Source: an uncultured Alcanivorax sp.
GTDB lineage: Bacteria > Pseudomonadota > Gammaproteobacteria > Pseudomonadales > Alcanivoracaceae
Direction: 5' to 3'
DNA: 64,000 nucleotides
Assembly (NCBI RefSeq): GCF_947258575.1
Contig: NZ_CAMYIV010000010.1
Span: 186,001 to 250,000, forward strand
The translations under genes were made by a program, and so were the position numbers. Below, piece by piece: positions 35,242 through 42,990 of the stretch (its first letter is position 1; each line of letters starts with the position of its first letter). Under the pieces are notes generated by a model. The model was given only the letters and a program-made list of their open reading frames with translations. It made no database searches and was not told where the DNA came from.

Positions 35242-36452
35242 TGCGGCGCGCCTGTCAGTTCTTGGCGCAGGGCAGGAAAGGCGGCAAACACCATCTCCAG
35301 CAGGTGCCGGGCCGGCCGGTTCAGGGCGTCGGTGACCGGGATGCCCAGTTCCTGGCCGAAGCGGACCATGGCCAGGCTGACCTGGTCGTCATCCATGTGC
35401 TCGTGGTTGAGGGTCATGCCGATCACGCGGGTGTCGGCAAAGGTCTCGATCAGGGTGATTTCGTCCGCCGGGTTCGGCATGGCCATGTTGTCGAAGTCGC
35501 AGCGGGACGTTCGCCCGGGCGCATGCTGCAGCACCACCGCCTGCGGGCAGGCGCCGCGCAGAATAAAGGAGGTGGTAGAGAAGGCCGGGTGACTCAGGGC
35601 GCCCTGGCCTTCAATGATGATCACGTCCGGCTGCTCGTTGTTAAATGCCTCGACGATGGTGGCTTCCAGTTCGCCGGCACAAAATTGCGAGGGTACTGAG
35701 TCCAGCGCGACACCGTAACGGGCGCCCTGGATCAGCCCGGTCTGGCCGGTGCCTACCATTACTGCCTTGAGGCCGATGGCATTGAGGGCGGCGGTGAGCA
35801 CGGTGGCGGTGGTGCGTTTGCCGATGGCGCAGTCGGTGCCCAGTACGGCAATGCGTGGGCAGGTGACCTGATGGATGCTGCCGCTGAACATGCGCAGAAA
35901 TTTCTTTGGCCGGGGTCGGCGCACATCGACGATATCCACCTTGTGGGCAATGCGGGCGGCGGCGAATTCCGGGTCGTCGTTGAGAAATTCATGCAGGCCG
36001 TTAACGATGCTCATGCCCTTGCCCATGGCGGCCAGCACCACCTCGCGCTGGGCGTCGGAGAGCAGGCCGCTGGCCGGCGCCATGCCGAAAATCAAAAAAT
36101 CCGGGAGCGTCGTTGTTTGACTGAGGGCGTCGTCCATGTCGCGGCATACCGGAATACCGTTGGCGGTGCCGTCCAGAATCATGCCGCTGTCGAGCCCGGC
36201 CTGGGTACTGTCGATCACTGACAGCACGGTATATTTTTCCGAGTGACGAATCAGGCCGTTGGCGGTTTTGCCGTCGATGTCACCGAACTGGCCTTCGCAA
36301 TAGATGATCGCGGTGGCGGTGCGGTTGCTGGTGGGGTGGGGCAGGGTGTGGGCGTTATGCAGGGCGGGGTCGGGCAAGGAGGAAGCGCTGGTGGGTGGTG
36401 CCTGGGCGGAATAGGGGCGTGGACGCAACGAAATCGGGGAAACGGTACTCAT
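35238..36452 (-). CDS. DUF1611 family protein (DgcN-like, P-loop)
   Basis: A 404-residue member of the DUF1611 family. It has an N-terminal Rossmann-like domain (ATAIIYCEGQFGDIDGKTANGL) and a C-terminal P-loop domain with GTDCAIGKRTTATVL. One characterised relative, DgcN, N-acetylates D-glutamate with acetyl-CoA in D-glutamate catabolism; whether this protein does so is inference. The start at ATG 36452 has GAGGAG five bases upstream. About 50 residues at the N-terminus are Pro/Ser/Thr-rich and unlike the family. First gene of a two-gene unit with the racemase. Confidence 0.8.
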   Translation of the reverse strand: MSTVSPISLRPRPYSAQAPPTSASSLPDPALHNAHTLPHPTSNRTATAIIYCEGQFGDIDGKTANGLIRHSEKYTVLSVIDSTQAGLDSGMILDGTANGIPVCRDMDDALSQTTTLPDFLIFGMAPASGLLSDAQREVVLAAMGKGMSIVNGLHEFLNDDPEFAAARIAHKVDIVDVRRPRPKKFLRMFSGSIHQVTCPRIAVLGTDCAIGKRTTATVLTAALNAIGLKAVMVGTGQTGLIQGARYGVALDSVPSQFCAGELEATIVEAFNNEQPDVIIIEGQGALSHPAFSTTSFILRGACPQAVVLQHAPGRTSRCDFDNMAMPNPADEITLIETFADTRVIGMTLNHEHMDDDQVSLAMVRFGQELGIPVTDALNRPARHLLEMVFAAFPALRQELTGAPQ

Positions 36453-36630
36453 GGTGGCTCCTCTGGCGGCACTAAGCTTAGAGGGGCAATGGCGATGAGG
36501 TCGGCCTGAGGCACCGTAAAACAGCGAGAGGACCCCACTAAGCGGTGGGGTGAAACGGCGCACACAGTAGCACGGATGCGGCCCGGGCGTGGGAATTATA
36601 CCGGTGGCATCCGCACTGCTGGATGAAAAG

Positions 36631-37551
36631 TCAGACCGCGCGGATCAAAAACCCCTGACGCGGCAGGTGCACATGTACCCGGCCCACGGCATCCTCGTCC
36701 CGCGCCACGATCCAGCGCTCATTGGTGCTGGCCACCAGGGTGCCTTCTACCGGAATGCGCCCGTAGTCGTTCGGGACCACGCTCACGGTCTTGCCGATCA
36801 GCGCCTGGTCCTGGGTGGAATCGGGCAGTGGACGGGGGGTGGCAGCACGGGCCTGCTCCAGGGCCTGGTCGGCACTGATCTCGGTGCTGTTGCCCTGGCC
36901 ATAGGCCTGCAGGCGATCCATCCAGGCATTGACCTTGGGAAACCGTTTGAAGCGAGGCTGTTCGGCCAGGTCACGCTGGAACCACAGGCTGTGGTAGGCG
37001 GAGAAATCACCGGCGTTTGGGGTGTCGCCAAACAGGAAGGGGTGTGATTCCAGCTTCCCTTCCAGATCGGTAAGATGCGCTTCCACCATGCGCTTCATCT
37101 GTTTCGGGCTGTTGGTTTTCACCTTGGCCTTGCTGCCCATGGCGATGCGGTCCCACAACAGGCGGCCGAGATCCAGCAGCGAGGATTCCTTGAGCACCTT
37201 GCGCAGCAGGGTCAGGTTGCCGGCGGAAATAATGCAGGCGAGAAAGATATCCAGGTCCACCCGGGCGACAAAATCCTGCACGTTGACACCGGCGTTGCTG
37301 GCGATCAACTCCGGCTTGCCGGCCAGCGCGGCGATCTCCGCGCCGATAATGCGCGTGTCACAGAATACATCGGCGCCGTTTTGTGCCACCGGAATTTTCC
37401 GGTAGCCACCGGCCAGGGGAGCCAGCATCGGGCGCGGCGGCATTTCCCGCACGGTGACCGATTGCCAGTCCAGACCGGCATAGCCGAGCATGGCCCGTAC
37501 CTTTTCGGAAAAGGGGGACAGGGCGTAGTGGTGCAGAATCAGGTCTGACAT
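36631..37551 (-). CDS. Glutathione S-transferase family protein with C-terminal extension
   Basis: 306 residues. Residues 1-80 form a thioredoxin-like GST N-domain (HHYALSPFSEKVRAMLGYAG; YRKIPVAQNGADVFCDTRII) and 90-225 the helical C-domain. A further stretch of about 75 residues (ending GRVHVHLPRQGFLIRAV) looks like a small beta domain not found in standard GSTs. Start ATG 37551 follows GGAG by five bases. Substrate unknown; probably detoxification or stress related. Confidence 0.85.
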   Translation of the reverse strand: MSDLILHHYALSPFSEKVRAMLGYAGLDWQSVTVREMPPRPMLAPLAGGYRKIPVAQNGADVFCDTRIIGAEIAALAGKPELIASNAGVNVQDFVARVDLDIFLACIISAGNLTLLRKVLKESSLLDLGRLLWDRIAMGSKAKVKTNSPKQMKRMVEAHLTDLEGKLESHPFLFGDTPNAGDFSAYHSLWFQRDLAEQPRFKRFPKVNAWMDRLQAYGQGNSTEISADQALEQARAATPRPLPDSTQDQALIGKTVSVVPNDYGRIPVEGTLVASTNERWIVARDEDAVGRVHVHLPRQGFLIRAV

Positions 37552-37620
37552 GGGGGCTCCGTGGTCAAAGAAATCGCGGCGACATTACTAACATGGGGCG
37601 CTTGTGCACCGCGTGAAGAT

Positions 37621-38175
37621 TTAGTGATGGGGGCTGGCACCGAACCAGGTTGTCAGGCCCATCTCCATGGATTGCTCGGTGCTGCCGAACCAGATTTGGC
37701 CATCCTGAATCATGCATTGCAGTTGCATGGTGCGCTGCATCAGTGGCGCCAGGGTTGCTTCGCTGTCCGGGTCCACATGCACGATGTGCAGGTTGCTGAA
37801 GCGGGTCACCTTGTTCTTCATGCTCTCCCACCATACCTGTGGTGCCCGGGCGCCATAGGTGTAAAGCGTCACCTGTCGCGCCAGGCCGCACGCCTTGCGC
37901 AGGCGCTTTTCGTCTGGCATGCCCAGCTCGATCCAGTGTGCCAGGGTATCGTCCGGGTTGCGCTGCCACAGGTCCGGCTCGTCGGTGCTGGACAGGCCAC
38001 GGGTAAAGGTCAGGTCTTCGTGGGCATTGAGGGCAAAGGCCAGCAGCCGCAACATCATCCGCGATTCGGTTTCCGACGGGTGCAGCGCCACGGTCAGATT
38101 ATGGGTGGCGTAGTAGTCCCGGTCCATGTCAGACACGGTCAATTCGGCTTTGTAGATAGTGGCGGTGAGGGCCAT
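37621..38175 (-). CDS. yaeQ: YaeQ family protein
   Basis: 184 residues matching YaeQ, a PD-(D/E)XK nuclease-fold family of unknown cellular role (ATIYKAELTVSDMDRDYYATHNLTVALHPSETESRM at the N-terminus in pieces; WIELGMPDEKRLRKACGLA; VTLYTYG). The conserved Glu of PSETE is present. The start ATG 38175 gives the family N-terminus MALTATIYK; the longer frame to 38217 is unsupported. Confidence 0.9.
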   Translation of the reverse strand: MALTATIYKAELTVSDMDRDYYATHNLTVALHPSETESRMMLRLLAFALNAHEDLTFTRGLSSTDEPDLWQRNPDDTLAHWIELGMPDEKRLRKACGLARQVTLYTYGARAPQVWWESMKNKVTRFSNLHIVHVDPDSEATLAPLMQRTMQLQCMIQDGQIWFGSTEQSMEMGLTTWFGASPHH

Positions 38176-38275
38176 GGGGTGGGACTCGCAAACAGGCAGC
38201 ACGCAACACGCGTGCACGCAAAAAACGGATTGTATCAGGCTTTATGCGTGTCGCGTGGCGCCTGTTCAATCAGGC

Positions 38276-38827
38276 TTACAGCAACGCCCACATCCCGAAG
38301 CCGACAAACAGCACGGCACTGATTCGGTGGGCCCAGGTTTCCAGTTTGTCGCCGCCGAACTGATGCGCCAGCCAGATCACCGGCAGATTGGCGGCGATCA
38401 TGCCCAGGGTGGAGCCGCCCAGCACCGGCCAGAACTGATCCTTGAACTGTACCGCCAGGGCAATGGTGGCGAACTGGGTCTTGTCACCGATCTCGGCAAT
38501 GAAGAACAGCACCAGAGCAGTCAGGAAGGGGCCGAAGCGGGGGTTCTCATCCACTTTCTCATCGCCGTCCGGGATCAGCATCCACAGGCCCAGGGCGATA
38601 AAGCTGATGCCGAGAATCCAGCGCAGCCAGTCGCCGGGAATGGCGCCGGCCAACCAGTCACCAAACCATACCGAGGCGCCATGGTTAAGCAGGGTGGCCA
38701 CCACCACGCCAGCCAGAATCGGCCAGGGCTTGCGGAATTTGAGGATCAGGGCCAGGGACAGTAGTTGGGTCTTGTCGCCAATCTCGCCGAGGGCAACCAG
38801 CAGGAAAGAGCTGAACAGGGCTTCCAT
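38276..38827 (-). CDS. TMEM165/GDT1 (UPF0016) family probable manganese exporter
   Basis: Inner-membrane protein of 183 residues and six helices. The family signature E-x-G-D-K-T/S occurs twice (VALGEIGDKTQLLSLAL and FIAEIGDKTQFATIAL), forming the cation site. Bacterial members such as MneA export Mn(II). Start ATG 38827. The long upstream leader holds yybP-ykoY riboswitch elements, which supports regulation by manganese. The leader also contains the 266-bp palindromic element at 38926. Confidence 0.92.
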   Translation of the reverse strand: MEALFSSFLLVALGEIGDKTQLLSLALILKFRKPWPILAGVVVATLLNHGASVWFGDWLAGAIPGDWLRWILGISFIALGLWMLIPDGDEKVDENPRFGPFLTALVLFFIAEIGDKTQFATIALAVQFKDQFWPVLGGSTLGMIAANLPVIWLAHQFGGDKLETWAHRISAVLFVGFGMWALL

Positions 38828-38901
38828 GAACGTTTCCAGAGGGGCGGGATTGCGACACAGAGACACCACCGGTCAATCCCGCCCCAGCGGAATACCAGTG
38901 A

Positions 38902-39279
38902 TGTCTCAGGTCTCGTCAATCCTGGGGGAGCCTCTGACTACTTCCTTGCGTACTCAGCGTGTCCTGAAGCGTGCAGCTGTTGTGTCTTGTCTCGACGGCA
39001 AGGGTGGTTCCCTTTCCTAGAGGCAAGGCGCAGCAGATGTGCGCTTCAGGGCACGCCCTTCGGGGCTTTCATGCTGGCCCGCACTCGTCGTTGCGCTTTC
39101 TCTACAGGCAACCAGCCTGCCTTCAAAAGCGCGTCTAGATTGCGAACCAGCATGAAAGCCTGAGCATGCAAGGAAGTAGTCAGAGGCTCCCTAGACGCGG
39201 ACGCGGCCACCATGCGCATGCGGCGCAACTATGTTGATGACCGCCAAGGGGTGAAAACCGAGCGACTACTCCCCCAAGA
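38902..39279 (-). promoter_or_regulatory. Probable yybP-ykoY manganese riboswitch, interrupted by a structured element
   Basis: On the minus strand, upstream of the GDT1 gene. The 5' part (39279 to 39233) reads TCTTGGGGGAGTAGTCGC, a P2-like stem (CGCT...GGCG), then GGTCATCAACA. The 3' part (38922 to 38902) reads GGATTGACGAGACCTGAGA. These match the yybP-ykoY conserved pieces: GGGGAGUAG loop, GUCAUCAAC and ACGAGACC loop. TCTTGGG can pair with CCTGAGA to close P1, and TCAA with TTGA. Between the halves lie about 40 bases and then the 266-bp repeat at 38926-39191, where native aptamers have a variable loop. Assignment is by motif recognition only. Confidence 0.65.
38926..39191. mobile_element. 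266-bp MITE-like element with 24-bp perfect terminal inverted repeats
   Basis: Outer arms 38926-38949 (GGGAGCCTCTGACTACTTCC...) and 39168-39191 are perfectly complementary. Inside are two long arms. Arm one pairs 38957-38993 with 39020-39056, 37 positions with a single mismatch. Arm two pairs 39063-39077 with 39147-39161, then 39093-39099 with 39126-39132, then 39105-39109 with 39115-39119. All non-Watson-Crick pairs but one are G-U on the plus strand. No ORF over 60 codons has family features and no transposase is present. No target duplication is obvious. Confidence 0.7.
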
Positions 39280-39347
39280 CGGGGCAAACCTTAGCGGCAA
39301 TATTGTTTTCGGGCAAGTACAATGGGGCCAATGTTAATGACGCGGAT

Positions 39348-39429
39348 TGTAGGAGCTATGCTTGCATGGCGAACCGTCGAAGGCGATCACCGCAAGCAGG
39401 TTCGCCATGCAAGCAGCATAGCTCCTACA
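39348..39429. repeat. Palindromic repeat, family B
   Basis: 82 bp with arms TGTAGGAGCTATGCTTGCAT and AGCATAGCTCCTACA plus inner AGGTTCGCCATGC / GCATGGCGAACC. Same size and layout as 4184-4265. It lies between the riboswitch leader and slyX. Confidence 0.75.
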
Positions 39430-39444
39430 GAAAGAGGGTATTTC

Positions 39445-39654
39445 ATGAGCGACGCAGAACGGCTGGTCGATATCGAAACCAAACTGGCCTACCAGGAAGA
39501 CCTGGTCCAGCACCTGAACAAGGTGGTCAGTGATCAGCAGGGAAAAATCGACGAGCTGGAAAAGGTGTGCCGCAAACTGGTGGACCGGGTGCTGGATCTG
39601 TCCGAGGAAATGGCGGCGTCACGTATCGAGGATGCACCGCCGCCGCATTACTGA
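39445..39654 (+). CDS. slyX: SlyX family protein
   Basis: A small coiled-coil protein of 69 residues (DIETKLAYQEDLVQHLNKVV, then heptad-like helix ending EDAPPPHY). The pattern and length fit SlyX, whose role is unknown. ATG 39445 follows AGAGGG by about six bases. Its last seven bases overlap the converging gene at 39648. Confidence 0.85.
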   Translation: MSDAERLVDIETKLAYQEDLVQHLNKVVSDQQGKIDELEKVCRKLVDRVLDLSEEMAASRIEDAPPPHY

Positions 39655-40043
39655 GGGTTGTCCCACAGGGCCTTGGCCTGCGTCGCGGAAAGCGGCTCCT
39701 TTTCCCAGATGATGGCATCATGAGCGCCTGCCCCGAAAGCAAGATCCTGCAGCACCCGTGTTTCTACCTCACAAAGACCGCCTTCTGCCTTGTCCCGCGG
39801 GTGCATGATAAGGCGATAGCTTTTCAATCTGGATCCGCCGTTCATTTGCCCGAGCGTGGCTCGCAACAGTGTTTCGGCAACAAGGAAATGGCCGACCAAC
39901 AGTCGTGACGTACTAAAGGCATCTGTGGCAGGAAAACGTCGCGACTCCCCCGGGTTGTCCAGGGAGGTGATGACGTAGCGATTTTCGTGGATCTGGACGT
40001 AGAAGTCTTCAGAGAACCATCGGCGAATGGCGGCCAGCAGCAT
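39648..40043 (-). CDS. Conserved hypothetical protein
   Basis: 131 residues, soluble, one frame with codon bias similar to neighbours. The N-terminus (IRRWFSEDFYVQIHENRYVI) looks like two beta strands; no motif recognised. Tail-to-tail with slyX and overlapping it by seven bases. It may be co-transcribed with the TM2 gene upstream (gap 77 bp with a GAGCAGGCC/GGCCTGCTC hairpin). Confidence 0.6.
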   Translation of the reverse strand: MLLAAIRRWFSEDFYVQIHENRYVITSLDNPGESRRFPATDAFSTSRLLVGHFLVAETLLRATLGQMNGGSRLKSYRLIMHPRDKAEGGLCEVETRVLQDLAFGAGAHDAIIWEKEPLSATQAKALWDNPQ

Positions 40044-40120
40044 AGGGTGGCTCTATTACAGTTGCGGGATAGCTGGTGGGGTAGAAAGCGGAGCAGGCCG
40101 GCGGCCTGCTCCAGGTGTGA

Positions 40121-40546
40121 TCAGGCAGGAACCGGCTCGCCCTGAGCGGTTTCGCCGTTGCGCTCGGAGACCTGGCCGTTGAGGGTGAACAGGTCATAGA
40201 GCACCCCGAAACCGAGCAGGCCCAAGGTCAGAAGGTAGAGCACCCCGGTGCCGATCTTGCCCATGTAGAAGCGGTGGGCGCCGAAGATACCCAGAAACAG
40301 CATCAGTACCCAGGCCACGCTGTAATCGGTCTCGCCGGTCTTGAACTGGTTATTGGCATCCCGATTCATGCCCGGAATCAGGAAGGCATCCACGATCCAG
40401 CCGATAAAGAAGACCCCGGCGGTCAACATCCACAGCAGGCCGGTGAGCTGACGACCATAGTAGAAACGGTGGTAACCGAAGATACCGCCGAAAAACCACA
40501 GCAGATAGCCGATGGGTGTCAGGTGCGTTTCTTTTTGTTGTTGCAT
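40121..40546 (-). CDS. TM2 domain protein (duplicated)
   Basis: Small inner-membrane protein of 141 residues carrying two TM2 repeats. Each has a G-x-H-R-F-Y-x-G motif between helices (FGYHRFYYGRQLTGLL and FGAHRFYMGKIGTGVLYLLT). The short loop between repeats is polar (MNRDANNQFKTGETDY). Function unknown. Start ATG 40546 has GGAGGGG upstream. Likely single gene. Confidence 0.85.
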   Translation of the reverse strand: MQQQKETHLTPIGYLLWFFGGIFGYHRFYYGRQLTGLLWMLTAGVFFIGWIVDAFLIPGMNRDANNQFKTGETDYSVAWVLMLFLGIFGAHRFYMGKIGTGVLYLLTLGLLGFGVLYDLFTLNGQVSERNGETAQGEPVPA

Positions 40547-40650
40547 GGGTTTTCCCCTCCATTGGTAAAGTAAAAAAGCGTCCCTGCTATCGCGGGGTTG
40601 GGCGCGGGCGGGCAGGGCCCATCAGTCCGTAATGAGCTCCCCCGCGCAAC

Positions 40651-40680
40651 TATTAACTATTCATTGTTAATTATTAACTG
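40651..40680. repeat. Family C repeat downstream of pilU
   Basis: AACTATTAACTATTCATTGT array just past the pilU stop codon; related copies at 15911, 33170, 58278, 58411, 60418 and 60709. Confidence 0.7.
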
Positions 40681-40683
40681 TCG

Positions 40684-41805
40684 TTACTCGGTGTCCTCGA
40701 TGCTCAACCCTCGCGTGGCGATATCCAGGCTGGAGGCATCGGTTTCGTTGCCGAGCTTGATCATCAGGCGCAGATCATTGGGGGAATCCGCGTGCAGCAT
40801 GGCGTCTTCGTAGGTGATCTCGCCCACGGAGTAGAGGTCGTAAAGGGCCTGGTCGAAGGTCTGCATGCCCTGTTCCCGGGACTTGCTCATCAGCTGCTTG
40901 AGCATGTGCACTTCGCCCTTGCGGATATGGTCCTGCACCAGTGGTGTGCCCAGCAGTACCTCGATGGCAGCGCGGCGACCCTTGCCGTCCGGGGTGGGAA
41001 TCAGTTGCTGGGCGACGATGCCTTTCAGGTTCAGGGACAGATCCATCCACAGCTGGCCGTGACGATCTGCCGGGAAGAAGTGGATGATCCGGTCCAGCGC
41101 CTGGTTGGCGTTGTTGGCGTGCAGGGTGGCCAGACACAGGTGGCCGGTTTCCGCGAAGGCGATGGCCTTGTCCATGGTGTCCGGGGTACGGATCTCACCG
41201 ATCAGGATCACATCCGGCGCCTGACGCAGGGTGTTCTTCAGGGCGACATCAAAGGACTCGGTATCGATACCCACCTCACGCTGGGTGACGATGCAGCCCT
41301 GGTGCTGGTGGATGAATTCGATGGGGTCCTCAATGGTGATGATATGGCCCTTCGAGTTTTTGTTGCGGTGGCCGATCATGGAAGCCAGCGAGGTGGACTT
41401 ACCGGTACCGGTGGCCCCCACGAAGATCACCAGGCCCCGCTTGGTCATGGCCAGTTCCTTGATCACCGGCGGTAGACGCAGGTCGTCCACGTTGGGAATC
41501 TTGGTTTCGATGCGGCGCAGCACCATGGCCACCAGGTTGCGCTGGTAGAAGGCGGACACCCGGAACCGGCCGATGCCCCGGGCGGAGATGGCGAAGTTGC
41601 ACTCGTGGTGGGCGACGAATTCCTTGCGTTGCTGTTCGGTCATGACGCCAAACACGATGTCCCGGGTCATGTCCGGGGTCAGCGCGCTCTTGGTCACCGG
41701 CAGGATCTTGCCGTTCACCTTCATGCTGGGTGGGACCCCGGCGGTGATGAACAGGTCGGAGCCGCCTTTCTGTACCATCAGTTTGAGGAGCTCTTCGAAT
41801 TCCAT
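40684..41805 (-). CDS. pilU: Type IV pilus retraction ATPase PilU
   Basis: Hexameric ATPase accessory to PilT for pilus retraction and twitching, 373 residues. Walker A GATGTGKST, Walker B/Asp box ILIGEIRTPDTMDKA, and His box ETGHLCLATLHANNA are present. PilU-type C-terminus is longer than PilT. GAGGAG precedes ATG 41805, and it lies 14 bases after pilT. Confidence 0.95.
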   Translation of the reverse strand: MEFEELLKLMVQKGGSDLFITAGVPPSMKVNGKILPVTKSALTPDMTRDIVFGVMTEQQRKEFVAHHECNFAISARGIGRFRVSAFYQRNLVAMVLRRIETKIPNVDDLRLPPVIKELAMTKRGLVIFVGATGTGKSTSLASMIGHRNKNSKGHIITIEDPIEFIHQHQGCIVTQREVGIDTESFDVALKNTLRQAPDVILIGEIRTPDTMDKAIAFAETGHLCLATLHANNANQALDRIIHFFPADRHGQLWMDLSLNLKGIVAQQLIPTPDGKGRRAAIEVLLGTPLVQDHIRKGEVHMLKQLMSKSREQGMQTFDQALYDLYSVGEITYEDAMLHADSPNDLRLMIKLGNETDASSLDIATRGLSIEDTE

Positions 41806-41819
41806 CTGTGTTCTCCTCG

Positions 41820-42854
41820 TTAGATTGAGTCCGGGCTCTTGGCTTTTTCCCGGGCTATGTCGCGGGCCACGAGGCCTTTATTGACCAGCCCCTGCAGGCA
41901 CTGATCCAGTGTCTGCATGCCCAGCGCGCCGCCGGTCTGGATGGCCGAGTACATCTGCGCCACCTTGTCTTCGCGGATCAGGTTACGGATCGCCGGAGTG
42001 CCCATCATGATTTCGTGGGCGGCCACCCGGCCGCCGCCGTTTTTCTTCATCAGGGTCTGGGATACCACCGCCTGCAGGGATTCCGACAGCATGGAACGGA
42101 TCATGGATTTTTCTTCGGCGGGGAATACATCCACCACCCGGTCAATGGTCTTGGCAGCGGAGGTGGTGTGCAGGGTGCCGAATACCAGGTGACCGGTTTC
42201 CGCGGCGGTCAGCGCCAGGCGGATGGTTTCCAGATCCCGCAGCTCGCCCACCAGAATAATATCCGGATCCTCCCGCAGGGCCGAGCGCAGGGCTTCGGAG
42301 AAGCCCAGGGTATCGCGGTGGACTTCCCGCTGGTTGACCAGGCATTTTTTCGATTCGTGCACGAATTCGATGGGATCCTCAATGGTGAGGATGTGCTCGT
42401 AGCGCGAATCGTTGATGTAGTCGACCATGGCCGCCAGGGTGGTGGACTTACCGGAACCGGTGGGGCCGGTAACCAGCACAATGCCCCGGGGCATGTCGGA
42501 GATTTTCTGGAACACCTTGCCCATGCCCAGGTCTTCCATGGTCAGTACTTTCGAGGGAATGGTCCGGAATACCGCACCGGCACCGCGGTTGTGGTTGAAG
42601 GCATTCACCCGGAAACGGGCCACGCCGGGCACCTCGAAGGAAAAATCCGTTTCGAAGAATTCTTCGAAATCCTTGCGCTGCTTGTCGTTCATGATGTCGT
42701 AGATCAGCGCGTGGACTTCCTTGTGTTCCATGGCCGGCAGATTGATGCGGCGCACGTCGCCGTCCACGCGGATCATCGGAGGCAGACCGGCGGACAGATG
42801 AAGATCGGACGCGCCGTTTTTGGCGCTAAAAGCGAGCAGCTCGGTAATATCCAT
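41820..42854 (-). CDS. pilT: Type IV pilus retraction ATPase PilT
   Basis: Main retraction motor, 344 residues, the canonical length. N-terminal PAS-like region (SDLHLSAGLPPMIRVDGDVR), Walker A GPTGSGKSTT, ILVGELRDLETIRLALTAAE, and the C-terminal AIRNLIREDK retraction motif are all intact. Divergent from yggS and upstream of pilU. Confidence 0.96.
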   Translation of the reverse strand: MDITELLAFSAKNGASDLHLSAGLPPMIRVDGDVRRINLPAMEHKEVHALIYDIMNDKQRKDFEEFFETDFSFEVPGVARFRVNAFNHNRGAGAVFRTIPSKVLTMEDLGMGKVFQKISDMPRGIVLVTGPTGSGKSTTLAAMVDYINDSRYEHILTIEDPIEFVHESKKCLVNQREVHRDTLGFSEALRSALREDPDIILVGELRDLETIRLALTAAETGHLVFGTLHTTSAAKTIDRVVDVFPAEEKSMIRSMLSESLQAVVSQTLMKKNGGGRVAAHEIMMGTPAIRNLIREDKVAQMYSAIQTGGALGMQTLDQCLQGLVNKGLVARDIAREKAKSPDSI

Positions 42855-42990
42855 GGGTTTCTACTTGCGTTGTCTGGTATTGAAAGGGAGCCCGAAGCCC
42901 CCTTTTGTTATTATGGCGAGCGCCGGAAATTGGCTTCCTCAGAAATTCGTCGCATGCCTAAAGTAACCCGACCTCTTGAGCCGTTCAATA

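Noticed and set aside
38926-39191. Insertion sequence with its own transposase
   Set aside because: No ORF of adequate length or with DDE/HUH features inside 266 bp; at most a non-autonomous element. No clear target-site duplication was found at either end.
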